From DASZYF01 sp035545535 (GTDB lineage: Bacteria; Actinomycetota; Actinomycetes; Mycobacteriales; CAJCIY01), in contig DASZYF010000131.1 of NCBI GenBank assembly GCA_035545535.1, forward strand, positions 1 to 49,809: a stretch of DNA of 49,809 bases. The letters are read 5' to 3'. Made by a program: the position numbers and the translations under genes. The notes beneath the pieces were generated by a model. That model worked only from the letters and a program-made list of their open reading frames with translations. It had not been told where the DNA came from and searched no databases. Of the stretch, positions 38,425 through 46,861 are shown one piece after another (the first letter of the stretch is position 1; each line of letters opens with the position of its first letter).

Positions 38425-38873
38425 GGCCGGCAGATCCCGCAGGGGGTGAGGCCCGCGCGCACGTGCGCCGCGGCCGACGCCGGGGTGACGGCGCGGCCTT
38501 CGGTGAACGCGCAGCCGACGCGATGGAAGTGCGTCATGCCCGGACCGCTCACGAGGATCGGGTCGCCGCCCGTGGTCGCGCTCGCGGGCTCCGCGGCCGC
38601 GATGAGCGGCAGCACCGCGGTGGCGACGGCGCGCTGGCGGTCCCGCAGCGCGCGGGCGCCGATGAGCACCCAGGTCGCCCAGCCGGCCCCGGCGAGCAGC
38701 AGCGCGGTGATGCCGCCGACGATGAAGTAGAGCTGGTGGTCCCAGACGTGGGTGTGCCTGGCGCCGACGAAGCAGCCGAGGATCGCGATGAGGCTGACGA
38801 CCTCGAACCAGACGAGGCGCGACAGATCCCGCAGCGCCCACGGCAGGTGGGGCGGGCCGGAGGCTTCCGTCAC
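38421..38873 (-). CDS. two-span membrane protein with C-terminal His/Cys motif, unknown
   Basis: 150 residues. Two hydrophobic segments (LVWFEVVSLIAILGCFVGA and LYFIVGGITALLLAGAGWATWVLIGA) are followed by a soluble tail ending FHRVGCAFTEGRAVTPASAAAHVRAGLTPCGICRP. The spacing H-x3-C...C-x2-C recalls small zinc- or haem-binding tails. The function is not known. Start: GTG at 38871-38873 overlaps the previous stop by 4 bp, and its own stop overlaps the permease start, so it is coupled to the transporter and may be an accessory subunit (inference). Confidence 0.6.
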   Translation of the reverse strand: MTEASGPPHLPWALRDLSRLVWFEVVSLIAILGCFVGARHTHVWDHQLYFIVGGITALLLAGAGWATWVLIGARALRDRQRAVATAVLPLIAAAEPASATTGGDPILVSGPGMTHFHRVGCAFTEGRAVTPASAAAHVRAGLTPCGICRP

Positions 38874-39277
38874 GAGCGCGACGCCGGAGCGGTGCGCGTC
38901 GTGCGCCGGCGGCCGGTGCTGCTGGTGCGCGCCCGCGTGCCCGGCAGCGTCGTCTCCACGTCGGTCGGCAGATCCGCCGGCGCGGAGTCGGCGAGCACCG
39001 GCGCGCCGGTCGGCTCGGGCGGAGCGATGCGGCGCAGCGCGTCCTCGATGCCGTCGAGCTTGCGCCACTCGTCACGCATGTCGGCGGACACGTAGAGGAT
39101 CCCGGCGGTCCCGAGGAAGAAGATGCCGAGGATGCCGCCGCTGATCATGTAGGGGAGCTGCTCCGCCGGGTAGACCGAGCCGCTCGCGCCGACCCACCCG
39201 AGCAGCAGCGCGAGCAGACCCGCGATGAACAGCACGAGCGCGGCCACGCGATCCCACTGGTACTTGACCCATCTCAT
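38870..39277 (-). CDS. two-span membrane protein, unknown
   Basis: 135 residues. Two membrane segments (VAALVLFIAGLLALLLGWVGA and LPYMISGGILGIFFLGTAGILYVSA) are joined by a short outside loop. A charged cytoplasmic tail follows, with a Thr/Arg-rich end. Start: ATG at 39275-39277 overlaps the upstream stop (ATGA). GTG at 39284-39286 is a less likely alternative. It lies between the surface protein and the second small membrane protein. I do not recognise the family. Confidence 0.6.
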   Translation of the reverse strand: MRWVKYQWDRVAALVLFIAGLLALLLGWVGASGSVYPAEQLPYMISGGILGIFFLGTAGILYVSADMRDEWRKLDGIEDALRRIAPPEPTGAPVLADSAPADLPTDVETTLPGTRARTSSTGRRRTTRTAPASRS

Positions 39278-40638
39278 GAAGTCCACGTGCGACGCACCCC
39301 CAGGAAGCGGATCGCGGTCGCGCCACCGAACGCGGCGAACGCGGCGACGACCAGAGCCAGATAGATGTCGAGCGAGTCAGTCGTGAGCGGCTTGCCGGCG
39401 GCGGTGGTCACGACCCCACCGCCGCCCGGCTGCGGGACGGCGACGACCGGGTTGTCGACGCTCGGCGGCACCACGCCGTCGGTGCCGCTCGGCGGCACCG
39501 AGCCGAAGCCGGAGCTGCCGGGGTTGCCGTCGCTGCCGACGCCGGTCGAGGTCGGAGGCGGCGTGCTCGTGCCGGGGTTCGTGGTGGCCGGTGAGGTCGG
39601 AGTCGACGACGGCCCGGTGAGGCCGCCGCCGATGACGCCGTCGCCACCGCTGGGTATGGCGTGGTACGTGCCGGTCGTCGACACGCGCCCGAGGGTGTAC
39701 GTGACGGTCGTCGGGGCGGATGGCAGTCCGATGCCGATGGGGATCGGCAGCGCGGGCAGCGGCGGCAGCGCGCCGGTCGGTGGGGCGGGCGCCTGGTAGC
39801 TGAGCTCGAGGCCGGCGCTGGTGATGCCGTCCTTCGTCTTGTCCGCGGGCAGGTACGTCGCCTTGACGCCGATGGCCGCGAGGGCGTCGAAGACCGTCTG
39901 CACCGGCACCGGCAGCGGTACGAGGTTGCCGAGGACGTCGAACTGGCCGTCCTTGAAGCCGAACGTCTGCCCGGCCACGTCGAACGACGCGATCTCGAAC
40001 GACGAGTCGGTGGTGGTGCCGCCGTCGGCGGCGCGGTGCAGCGTCGCGGTCGCGTGCACGCCGGCGATCTTGAAGTAGGTCGCGAGGGTCAGCGCGTCGA
40101 CGTCGGTGTCGGCGGTCGCGTCCTCGGTGCCGTCCGGGTTCGCGAGGAGGCGCGTCGTGGAGGTGGCGCTCGTCGCGCCGCTCACGCCGACGACGGCCTC
40201 GCTCGTGGCCGACGTGCTGGTCGCCTCGGCGTGCAGGTGCGCCGCGGGGAGCGCGACGTCCTGCGGCTGGTCACCGCTCTGCGCGTACGCCACGGGGTAG
40301 CGCGGGACCTGCGACGAGACCGACGGGCAATCGGGGATCGGTGCGAGCGAGCAGATGGTGCCGGCAAGGACGGCCGGCAGCTCCGACGCATCGTGGCCGG
40401 GGTCGGGCGTCGCCGCGTACGCGGTGGCCTGGCCGCGGCTGTTCAGCGTCGCCGTCGCCGACGGCGCGTTCATCTGCAGGCTCTGCACGAACGGGAACGT
40501 CTCGTTGTACGCGACGACCGAGACGCCGGACGTGCTGGCGGAGAGGCTGAAGACCGAGTCCGCGCTCGCGTCGCCGCTGAACGCGGCGGTCGCAGCCGCC
40601 ACCGCGGCGACCGCTGCGAGCACGCTGACTCGTCGCAC
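39274..40638 (-). CDS. secreted, membrane-anchored surface protein with Pro/Thr/Gly-rich stalk
   Basis: 454 residues. The signal peptide (VRRVSVLAAVAAVAAATAAFSGDASA) gives cleavage near ASA-DS. A Ser/Thr/Ala-rich beta-type domain of about 300 residues follows (FDVAGQTFGFKDGQFDVLGNLVPLPVPVQTVFDALAAIGVKATYLPAD). Then come a low-complexity Gly/Pro/Ser/Thr stalk (about 330-420) and a C-terminal membrane segment (IYLALVVAAFAAFGGATAIRFLG) with Arg after it. Start: GTG at 40636-40638, decided by AGGAGG 6 bp upstream. It heads the operon with the LivH-LivM permease, so it may help substrate capture at the cell surface (inference). Family unknown. Confidence 0.7.
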   Translation of the reverse strand: MRRVSVLAAVAAVAAATAAFSGDASADSVFSLSASTSGVSVVAYNETFPFVQSLQMNAPSATATLNSRGQATAYAATPDPGHDASELPAVLAGTICSLAPIPDCPSVSSQVPRYPVAYAQSGDQPQDVALPAAHLHAEATSTSATSEAVVGVSGATSATSTTRLLANPDGTEDATADTDVDALTLATYFKIAGVHATATLHRAADGGTTTDSSFEIASFDVAGQTFGFKDGQFDVLGNLVPLPVPVQTVFDALAAIGVKATYLPADKTKDGITSAGLELSYQAPAPPTGALPPLPALPIPIGIGLPSAPTTVTYTLGRVSTTGTYHAIPSGGDGVIGGGLTGPSSTPTSPATTNPGTSTPPPTSTGVGSDGNPGSSGFGSVPPSGTDGVVPPSVDNPVVAVPQPGGGGVVTTAAGKPLTTDSLDIYLALVVAAFAAFGGATAIRFLGVRRTWTS

Positions 40639-40664
40639 CGGCAGTCCTCCTCGACTGGCCCTCC

Positions 40665-40692
40665 GGTGACGCTTCGCCGGTGAAGCGTCACC
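40665..40692. terminator. 11-bp stem hairpin between TetR and surface-protein genes
   Basis: GGTGACGCTTC and GAAGCGTCACC are perfect complements around a 6-nt loop, 20 bp after the TetR stop and 26 bp before the surface-protein start. There is no T tract. It may terminate the catabolic operon or serve as an operator for the next one. Confidence 0.5.
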
Positions 40693-40712
40693 TCCTGCCC
40701 GCACGGTCACAC

Positions 40713-41417
40713 CTACCGCCCGCGCACCGTTCGCCGGGCCCGCCGGCGGCCGTCGTCCGCCGCCTTGGGCTGGCCGCCGAGACCGGTGAGCAGGAACGAC
40801 CACAGCTGCTCGCCGATCTGCTCAACCGGCTGGTCGATGCCGGCGCACTCGTAGTGGTGGAACACCGCGATGACGATCTGGTTCACCAGCCACGCAGCGT
40901 AGGTCGGGTCCGCCGGGGCGAGCGTCCCCGCCGCGACGGCGGCCTCGATCTCGGGGAGCAGCAGCCGGGTGAACGCATCGGTGGCGTGCGTGAGCTCCTT
41001 CGGGTGCAGGCGCAGCAGCCGGAAGTGCTCCGTGGCGATGAAGCTCGGCTCGCCCACCGTCGCCGCTTCGGACAGCGTGCTGCCAAGGATCGAGGTGATG
41101 TAGAAGCGCAACCGGTCGACCGGGTCGTCGAGCTTCAGGGCCGCGACGCGCAGCTGCTCGCAGCGCTCGGTGATCATGTCCTCGATGACCGCGAGGATCG
41201 CGAGGTCCTTGCTGGGGAAGTGCTTGTAGAACGTTTGCAGCGCGATGCCGGCCTCACGCGCGAGCTCCTGGATGGTGAAGTCGGAGCCGCGCGTCTCGGC
41301 GAGCCGGCGTGCCGCGGCGACGATCTGGCGGGCCCGTTCCATGCTGCGCATGCGCGAGCGCTGCACGGCGGGCGACTGCTCGGCCGCCCGCTCGGCCCAG
41401 GACGCACCGTTCGTCAT
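40713..41417 (-). CDS. TetR family regulator at the end of the catabolic operon
   Basis: 234 residues. ARQIVAAARRLAETRGSDFTIQELAREAGIALQTFYKHFPSKDLAILAV, at about residues 30-78, is the DNA-binding domain. The rest is helical, with EHFRLLRLHPKELTHATDAFTRLLLPEIE. It starts 13 bp after the thiolase-like stop (ATG at 41415-41417, with GGGAG upstream) and is probably the last gene of the operon that begins with the ALDH. Likely an autoregulator responding to a CoA thioester or acid intermediate (inference). Confidence 0.9.
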   Translation of the reverse strand: MTNGASWAERAAEQSPAVQRSRMRSMERARQIVAAARRLAETRGSDFTIQELAREAGIALQTFYKHFPSKDLAILAVIEDMITERCEQLRVAALKLDDPVDRLRFYITSILGSTLSEAATVGEPSFIATEHFRLLRLHPKELTHATDAFTRLLLPEIEAAVAAGTLAPADPTYAAWLVNQIVIAVFHHYECAGIDQPVEQIGEQLWSFLLTGLGGQPKAADDGRRRARRTVRGR

Positions 41418-41430
41418 CAGCTCTCCCTCA

Positions 41431-42627
41431 TCAGTACGCATCTGCGCTGTAGGCGACGACGCCGCCGTAGTGGGGCGACGAGTGGCACGCGAGGGCGCGC
41501 CGCACGTTCGCCCGCTGCCGCTCGCCCGCACGACCGGACAGCTGCAGGTAGCACTCGAGCATCTGCGGGATGCCGTGCATGCGGCCGTTGCCCAGCGCAC
41601 CCCCACCGGACAGCACCGGGACCCCGTCGGGCTTGTCGCTGTCGATGCCGCCGTCCTGCGCGACCTTGTGCGCCTCGCCGACCGGGCACAGGCCCAGCAG
41701 CTCCATCCAGAAGTAGACGAACGGCGAGAAGCCGTCGTAGACCTGCGGCAGGTCGATCTCGTCCGCGCGGAGGCCGGACGTCTCCCACAGCCGGCGGACC
41801 GTCTCGGTGCCGACGCCCATGATGTCGTCGAGCGGCCAGTGCAGCGGCAGCCGCGGGGTGGTCGGCTGGCCCATGCCGTAGCCGGACACGTAGACCGGCG
41901 CGTGGGGCAGGTCCTTCGCGCGCTCGGCGGAGGTGAGGACGAACACGGCGGCGCCGTCGACGGGGATGTCGCAGTCGAGCCGCCCGATGGGGTCGTTGAT
42001 CGTCGGCTCGTCGATGTACTGCTCTGCGGTGAGCGGCTTGCCGTACCAGTACGACCACGGGATGCGCGCGCCGTTCTTGCGCGCCTCGACCAGCACCGCG
42101 GCCATCGCGTCGCGGCTGGCGCCGTAGCGCTGCAGGTACTCGTTGTACGCGAGTGCGATCATCGCGAGGGGGCCGAAGAAGCCCTGCGGCACGGTCCACT
42201 GCTGCGCGCCGCGGGCGTGCGTCATCGGGTTGCCGTGGTAGCTCGCCTTGGGGTTGTGCAGCGAGCGGTGCATCACGACGTGGTCGGCGGCGCCGCTGGT
42301 GATGGCGTTGACCGCCAGCGCGACCGCGCCGGGGATCTGGCCGAACCCCTGGAAGCCGCTGGCATAGCGGGGGTTCACACCGAGGTGCGCGGCGAGCCAG
42401 TTGGCGGAGACGAGGCTGACGCCGTCCTCGGCCGCGTGCGCGCCGGCGCTGGGCAACAGCGCGCCGGTGACGAAGCCGTCGATGTCGCTGACGCGCAGGC
42501 CGGCGTCGGCGATGGCGTCCCGCGCGGTGGCGACGGTCAGCGCGCCGAGCGGCAGGTCGTGGTGGCGGCGGATCGACGACTGCGCGTACCCGACGATCGC
42601 GACCTGGTTGCGCGCGGTGAACGTCAC
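41431..42627 (-). CDS. thiolase-like protein (lipid-transfer/SCP-x type), nucleophile Cys not seen
   Basis: 398 residues, thiolase fold (VAIVGYAQSSIRRHHDLPLGAL, DAIADAGLRVSDIDGFVTG, GGALGNGRMHGIPQMLE). At the place of the usual nucleophilic Cys the sequence reads YASGFQGFGQIPGAVALAVNAITSG, with no Cys. The C-terminus is CHSSPHYGGVVAYSADAY. Such non-thiolytic members paired with a DUF35 protein include Ltp2-ChsH2 aldolases of steroid side-chain degradation, so an aldolase role is more likely than a thiolase role (inference). Start: GTG at 42625-42627 overlaps the DUF35 stop (GTGA), which supports complex formation. Confidence 0.85.
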   Translation of the reverse strand: MTFTARNQVAIVGYAQSSIRRHHDLPLGALTVATARDAIADAGLRVSDIDGFVTGALLPSAGAHAAEDGVSLVSANWLAAHLGVNPRYASGFQGFGQIPGAVALAVNAITSGAADHVVMHRSLHNPKASYHGNPMTHARGAQQWTVPQGFFGPLAMIALAYNEYLQRYGASRDAMAAVLVEARKNGARIPWSYWYGKPLTAEQYIDEPTINDPIGRLDCDIPVDGAAVFVLTSAERAKDLPHAPVYVSGYGMGQPTTPRLPLHWPLDDIMGVGTETVRRLWETSGLRADEIDLPQVYDGFSPFVYFWMELLGLCPVGEAHKVAQDGGIDSDKPDGVPVLSGGGALGNGRMHGIPQMLECYLQLSGRAGERQRANVRRALACHSSPHYGGVVAYSADAY

Positions 42628-43082
42628 GGCGCGCTCGCCGATGGGGCGCCGGGGGCCTGCGAGCAGGCCCGATCCGAGAGCGTGAACGCGGGGACCGCGA
42701 TGCCCTCGGCGATGTCTTCGAAGGCGACCGCGACGGCCGCCCCGATGTGCAGGTCTGCCCCCGCACCGTCGAGGAGCCGGCCGATGAGCCGGAGCTCAGG
42801 CTGCTCGGCGAGCTCGACGTCGACGAGCACGAACGGCACGTCGTCGCCGAAGCCGGGCAGGAACGACTGCCGCATCACCGTCCACGACCGCACGCTGCCG
42901 GTGCCGCTGACCGGCACGAACTCCCACGCGGGCTCGCCGCTGCCACAGTGCGGGCACACGACGTCGGGCGGCACGGTGAGCTTGGCGCACGCGGCACAGC
43001 GCGCGACGGTCAGCACGTGCTTCGCCGCGGCGTCCCAGTAGGCCTGGGACACCGCGTCGGGCACGGGCACCGGCCGCGTCAT
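42624..43082 (-). CDS. DUF35 OB-fold zinc-ribbon protein
   Basis: 152 residues. The N-terminal rubredoxin-like zinc ribbon has CAAC at about 29 and CPHC at about 43. An OB-fold follows (GTGSVRSWTVMRQSFLPGFGDDVPFVLVDVEL). These proteins bind CoA thioesters and form complexes with thiolase-like partners. The gene for such a partner follows directly with a 4-bp overlap. Start: ATG at 43080-43082, 9 bp after the CoA-transferase stop. Together they probably act on a beta-hydroxy or beta-keto acyl-CoA. Confidence 0.9.
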   Translation of the reverse strand: MTRPVPVPDAVSQAYWDAAAKHVLTVARCAACAKLTVPPDVVCPHCGSGEPAWEFVPVSGTGSVRSWTVMRQSFLPGFGDDVPFVLVDVELAEQPELRLIGRLLDGAGADLHIGAAVAVAFEDIAEGIAVPAFTLSDRACSQAPGAPSASAP

Positions 43083-43091
43083 GGGAGGGCC

Positions 43092-44321
43092 CTACGGGAT
43101 GACATGTGCTTCCTTCAACGCCGCGATGTCGTCCCACGAGTAGCCGAGGTCCATGAGCGTCAGCTCGGTGTGCTCGCTGTGCTCGGGTGCGCGGCGCAGG
43201 TGCGCGGGACGGCCGTCGAACTGCACCGGGACGTTGGGCAGCTGGTAGGGCTCGCCGCCCTCGTTGTCGACGTCGCCGATGTAGCCGTTGGCCAGCACCT
43301 GCGGGTCGTCGAGCAGCTCGGGCACGGCCTGCACCGGGGCCCACGGCGCGTCGAGCTTCGCCAGCACCTGCTTCCATTCCGCGAAGGTGCGCTTGGCGAA
43401 CTCGGCATCGAGCTCGGCGGTGCAGGCGGCCGCGTTGATGCCGCGCGCGCGCAGGTCGACGAAGCGCTCGTCGGCGAGCAGGTCGGACCGGTCGATGAGC
43501 CGGCAGAAGTCGGCCCAGTAGCGGTCGGCCTCGAGGAAGACGAGGCTGATGTGCCGGCCGTCCTTCGTGCGGTAGGTGCTGACGAGCGGGTTCGGGCTGA
43601 TCGCGCGGCCACCGGCCATGGGCGAGGGCGGGCTGCCACCGAGAGCCGCGACGACGTCGGAGGACAACGTCCAGATCGCGGTCGCGAGCAGTGAGACGTC
43701 GACGAGCGACCCCTCGCCCGTGCGCTCGCGCTTGAGGAGCGCCGAGGCGATGCCGAAGGCCAGCGCCATGGCGCCGTTGCGGTCGCCCATCGCGCCGCGC
43801 TGGCTGATGGGGTACTCACGGTCCGTGGGCGTGAGGATGTGCGCCATGCCGCCCCGGGCGAAGAACGCGGAGGCGTCGTAGCCCGCGGCGTCGGCATCCG
43901 GACCCTTCGTGCCGTAGCCGTTGCCGCGCGCGTAGACCAGCCGCGGGTACTTCGCGGCAACCGTGTCGGCGTCGAGTCCCAGGCGACCGAGGGCGCCGGG
44001 ACGCAGGCTGGTGAGCAGCACGTCGGCGGACTCGAGCAGGCGGTGCAGCACCGCGATGCCCTGCTCGGTGCGCACGTCGAGCGCGACCGATCGCTTGCCG
44101 CGGTTGGCGACCGCCATGGACAGGTTGACGCCGCCCTTGTCCGCGCCGATGCCTTGGGTCATCAGGCCGCGGTACGGGTCACCGGTCAACGGCTCGATGT
44201 GGATGACGTCGGCACCCCAGTCGGCGAGCAGCGCCCCCGCCGCGGGCACGAACACCCACTGGGCGAGCTCGACGACCCGGATGCCGTCGAACGGCAGCGC
44301 GTCGGCGGTCACCTCAGCCAC
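43092..44321 (-). CDS. CaiB/BaiF family III CoA-transferase
   Basis: 409 residues. IRVVELAQWVFVPAAGALLADWGADVIHIEPLTGDPYRG opens the fold. RSVALDVRTEQGIAVLHRLLESADVLLTSLRPG, GDRNGAMALAFGIASALLKRERTGEGSLVDVSLL (Asp of the GD pair is the likely nucleophile) and NPLVSTYRTKDGRHI follow. Role: transfers CoA from a donor thioester to the free acid made by the ALDH or P450 steps (inference). Start: GTG at 44319-44321 overlaps the nitroreductase-like stop by 8 bp. Confidence 0.9.
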   Translation of the reverse strand: MAEVTADALPFDGIRVVELAQWVFVPAAGALLADWGADVIHIEPLTGDPYRGLMTQGIGADKGGVNLSMAVANRGKRSVALDVRTEQGIAVLHRLLESADVLLTSLRPGALGRLGLDADTVAAKYPRLVYARGNGYGTKGPDADAAGYDASAFFARGGMAHILTPTDREYPISQRGAMGDRNGAMALAFGIASALLKRERTGEGSLVDVSLLATAIWTLSSDVVAALGGSPPSPMAGGRAISPNPLVSTYRTKDGRHISLVFLEADRYWADFCRLIDRSDLLADERFVDLRARGINAAACTAELDAEFAKRTFAEWKQVLAKLDAPWAPVQAVPELLDDPQVLANGYIGDVDNEGGEPYQLPNVPVQFDGRPAHLRRAPEHSEHTELTLMDLGYSWDDIAALKEAHVIP

Positions 44322-44760
44322 CGGCGCTCACCGGAGTGAGCACGACGAGCGGGATCACGCGGTCGGTGCGCGTCTGGTAGACGTCGTAGTTGGGCCACTG
44401 CTCGGTGACGATCGACCACAGCCGCGGCTTCTCGTCATCGCTGGCGGTGCGCGCGGTGGCGTCGAGGTGCTCGCCCTGGATCTGCACGTGGACGCGCGGA
44501 TGCTCCACGACGTTGAGGTACCACTGCGGGTGCACCGGTGCACCGCCCATGGACGCGACGATGAGCAGGTCGTCGCCGTCCCGGGCGAAGATCAGCGGCG
44601 TCGTGTGCTCCTTGCCGCTCGTGCGGCCGGTGTGGGTGAGCAGCAGCGTGGTGGCGCCGTTCCAGATGTAGCCGACCTCGCCGTCGGTCTCCTGGTAGCG
44701 CTTGACGTGCTCGGCGCCGAGCAGCGATGCGTCGATCTGCTGGTAGCTCTCCTCGCCCAT
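44314..44760 (-). CDS. DDN/F420-dependent nitroreductase family protein
   Basis: 148 residues. YIWNGATTLLLTHTGRTSGKEHTTPLIFARDGDDLLIVASMGGAPVHPQWYLNVVEHPRVHVQI fits the deazaflavin-dependent nitroreductase (DUF385) family, including the GRTSGKEHTTPL cofactor stretch and the HPQWYLN motif. Such proteins use F420H2 to reduce quinones or nitro compounds. Start: ATG at 44758-44760, 12 bp after the P450 stop. In this operon it could reduce an unsaturated intermediate (inference). Its presence suggests that the host makes coenzyme F420. Confidence 0.87.
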   Translation of the reverse strand: MGEESYQQIDASLLGAEHVKRYQETDGEVGYIWNGATTLLLTHTGRTSGKEHTTPLIFARDGDDLLIVASMGGAPVHPQWYLNVVEHPRVHVQIQGEHLDATARTASDDEKPRLWSIVTEQWPNYDVYQTRTDRVIPLVVLTPVSAGG

Positions 44761-44772
44761 CGCGGCCGCCGA

Positions 44773-46056
44773 TCAGCCGAACACGACGGGGATGGCGGTG
44801 GCGCCGCGCTCGTAGAAGCCGATGAGCTTCGGCGCCTCCGCGTCGGGGTCGAGCCGCAGGCCGGGCAGCCGGTCGAGCAGCGCGTTGATGCCGGTCTGCA
44901 TCTCGGCGCGGGCGACGTGCATGCCGAGGCAGATGTGCGGACCGCCGCCGAACGCGAGCGACGCCTTCGGCGCCCGGTTGGGGTCCCACACGTCGGGGTT
45001 GTCCCAGCGCTTCGGGTCGCGGTTGCCCGCGCCGAGCGCGAGGTGCAGCACCGCTCCCTTGGGCAGGTGCACGCCGAAGTGCTCGACGTCCTGCGTCACC
45101 CAGCGGGAGAACATGGGGTCGGTCGGCTCGAAGCGGAGCGTCTCCTCGATGACCGGACGCAGCAGCGCGCGGTCGGCGGTGACGGCCGCCAGCAGCTCGG
45201 GGTTCTGCAGCAGCAGGGTGAGCACGATGCCCATCTGCTTCCACGTCGTGCCCGAACCGGCCGCGAGCAGGAGCAGGGCGAAGGAGTAGATCTCCGGGTC
45301 GGAGAGCCGCTGCTTGGTGCCGTCCTCGTCGGTGATCTCCGCCTCGACGAGGATGCTGATGAGGTCGTCCTGCGGCTGCTCGCGACGGGCGGCGACGATC
45401 GGCGTGATGATCTCGATGACCTTGTCGGGGTTCTGCATCGCGGCACGGACGTCGAGCGCCTGCTCCACCGGTATGCCGAAGCTGCCGGTGATGGTGAGCA
45501 CGGGGATGGCCGCGCAGAAGTCGACGTTGAGCTCGGCCTTGCCCTCGGCCTGGAAGTGGTCGATGAGCGCGTGGACCGTCTCCTCGATCCAGTTGCGCAT
45601 CCACCACTCGGCCTTGGCCGGCAGGAACGACGGCTGCACGAGCGCGCGGTAGCGGCGGTGCCGCGGACCGTTCATCGACAGCATGCTGTTCAGGATGTTC
45701 GGCGCGGCGTCGAAGTCGGCACCGACCGCGTCGGCCGACGACGCGAAGACGTCGGGGTTGCGATAGGCCGCGTCGCACGCCTCGTACGTGAACGCCGTGA
45801 AGTGCCGGCGATCCGGCTCGGGCAGGCCGTGGAAGAAGAGGGGATCGGTGATGCCGGACAGGCCGTGCAGCGTGCCTTCCTGCACCGCGCCCTTCTCCCG
45901 CAGGGCGTTCCACACGACGTAGGGGTCATCGGTGTAGGTGCCGCCGATGTACTCGCTGTAGGCGTTGCGCAGGTCGAACAGCTCACGGACCCGGGCGACG
46001 TCCAGCAGCGGGCCAGCGGGGCGGTCCTCGACCGCGGTCGTGTCTTCGAGCGTCAC
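44773..46056 (-). CDS. cytochrome P450 with atypical I-helix
   Basis: 427 residues. The haem loop FGGGPHICLGMHVARAE has Cys376 as ligand, and EETLRF is the ExxR motif. The I-helix reads LLAAGSGTTWKQMG. The acidic residue that normally precedes the Thr pair (A-G-x-D/E-T-T) is Gly, so proton delivery must differ or use substrate groups. Start: GTG at 46054-46056 overlaps the SDR stop (GTGA). The [3Fe-4S] ferredoxin two genes upstream is the likely electron donor. Confidence 0.93.
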   Translation of the reverse strand: MTLEDTTAVEDRPAGPLLDVARVRELFDLRNAYSEYIGGTYTDDPYVVWNALREKGAVQEGTLHGLSGITDPLFFHGLPEPDRRHFTAFTYEACDAAYRNPDVFASSADAVGADFDAAPNILNSMLSMNGPRHRRYRALVQPSFLPAKAEWWMRNWIEETVHALIDHFQAEGKAELNVDFCAAIPVLTITGSFGIPVEQALDVRAAMQNPDKVIEIITPIVAARREQPQDDLISILVEAEITDEDGTKQRLSDPEIYSFALLLLAAGSGTTWKQMGIVLTLLLQNPELLAAVTADRALLRPVIEETLRFEPTDPMFSRWVTQDVEHFGVHLPKGAVLHLALGAGNRDPKRWDNPDVWDPNRAPKASLAFGGGPHICLGMHVARAEMQTGINALLDRLPGLRLDPDAEAPKLIGFYERGATAIPVVFG

Positions 46057-46835
46057 CGGGCCACGAACCCGCCGTCGACCGGCAGGAGCACGCCGGTGAT
46101 GTTGGACGCGCGGTCGGAGGCGAGGAACGCCGCCGCCTGCGCGCAGTCCTCGGCGGTGATGACTCGGCCCAGCGGGTGCTGCTGGCCGAGCGTCGCGGCG
46201 ACCTCGTCGAGCTTGTCCTGCGGGAGCTGCGGCATGCCGCCGGCCTGCATGAAGCCCGTGTACGGCATGCCGGCGGGGCAGATCGCGTTGCAGCGGATCC
46301 CGAACGGCGCGCCCTCGATGGCGACCGCGCGGGTGAGCTGGTGCACGGCGCCCTTCGTCGCGCCGTAGACCGAGCCGCCCCAGGCGACGAGTCCGGCGAC
46401 CGAGCCGGTGTTGACGATGGCGCCCCCGCCGCCCTGCTCCTTGAACTGCAGCGTCGCGAGCTTGCAGCCGTTGAACACGCCGCCGAAGTTGACGTCGTTG
46501 AGCTTGCGGAAGTCCTCCCACGTGTGGTCGGTCAGCTGCGCGCCGAGGCGCGGCGTGGGGATGCCGACGTTGTTGAACAGCACGTCGAGCCGTCCGAACG
46601 CGTCGACGGCCGCGGCGATCATCGCCTTGACCTCGCCCTCGTTCGCCACGTCGCAGTGCTGCCCGATCGCGGTGCCGCCGGCGGCCTCGACGAGGCTCAC
46701 CGTCTCCTTGATGTTGTCGTCGTTGACGTCAGCGACGACGACCTTCGCGCCCTCGGCGGCGAAGTGCAGCGCGGACGCGCGGCCGACCCCCGAGCCCGAG
46801 CCGGTGATGATCGCGGACTTGCCCTCGAGCAGCAT
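46053..46835 (-). CDS. short-chain dehydrogenase/reductase
   Basis: 260 residues, classical SDR. It has TGSGSGVGRA, VVVADVN with Asp (NAD preference), NNVG, Ser in NTGSVAG, YGATK, and the C-terminal DGGFVAR. Start: ATG at 46833-46835 with GAGGG about 6 bp upstream and 26 bp after the ferredoxin stop. Placed between ferredoxin and P450, it may oxidise the alcohol made by the P450 before the ALDH step (inference). Confidence 0.92.
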   Translation of the reverse strand: MLLEGKSAIITGSGSGVGRASALHFAAEGAKVVVADVNDDNIKETVSLVEAAGGTAIGQHCDVANEGEVKAMIAAAVDAFGRLDVLFNNVGIPTPRLGAQLTDHTWEDFRKLNDVNFGGVFNGCKLATLQFKEQGGGGAIVNTGSVAGLVAWGGSVYGATKGAVHQLTRAVAIEGAPFGIRCNAICPAGMPYTGFMQAGGMPQLPQDKLDEVAATLGQQHPLGRVITAEDCAQAAAFLASDRASNITGVLLPVDGGFVAR

Positions 46836-46861
46836 GGGTTCCCTCTGTTCTGTCGGTGTGG

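Noticed and set aside
36247..38730. 827-codon plus-strand frame across the permease genes
   Set aside because: Antisense shadow of the fused LivH-LivM permease. It has an extreme Asp/Glu/Arg/His composition and no recognisable domain.
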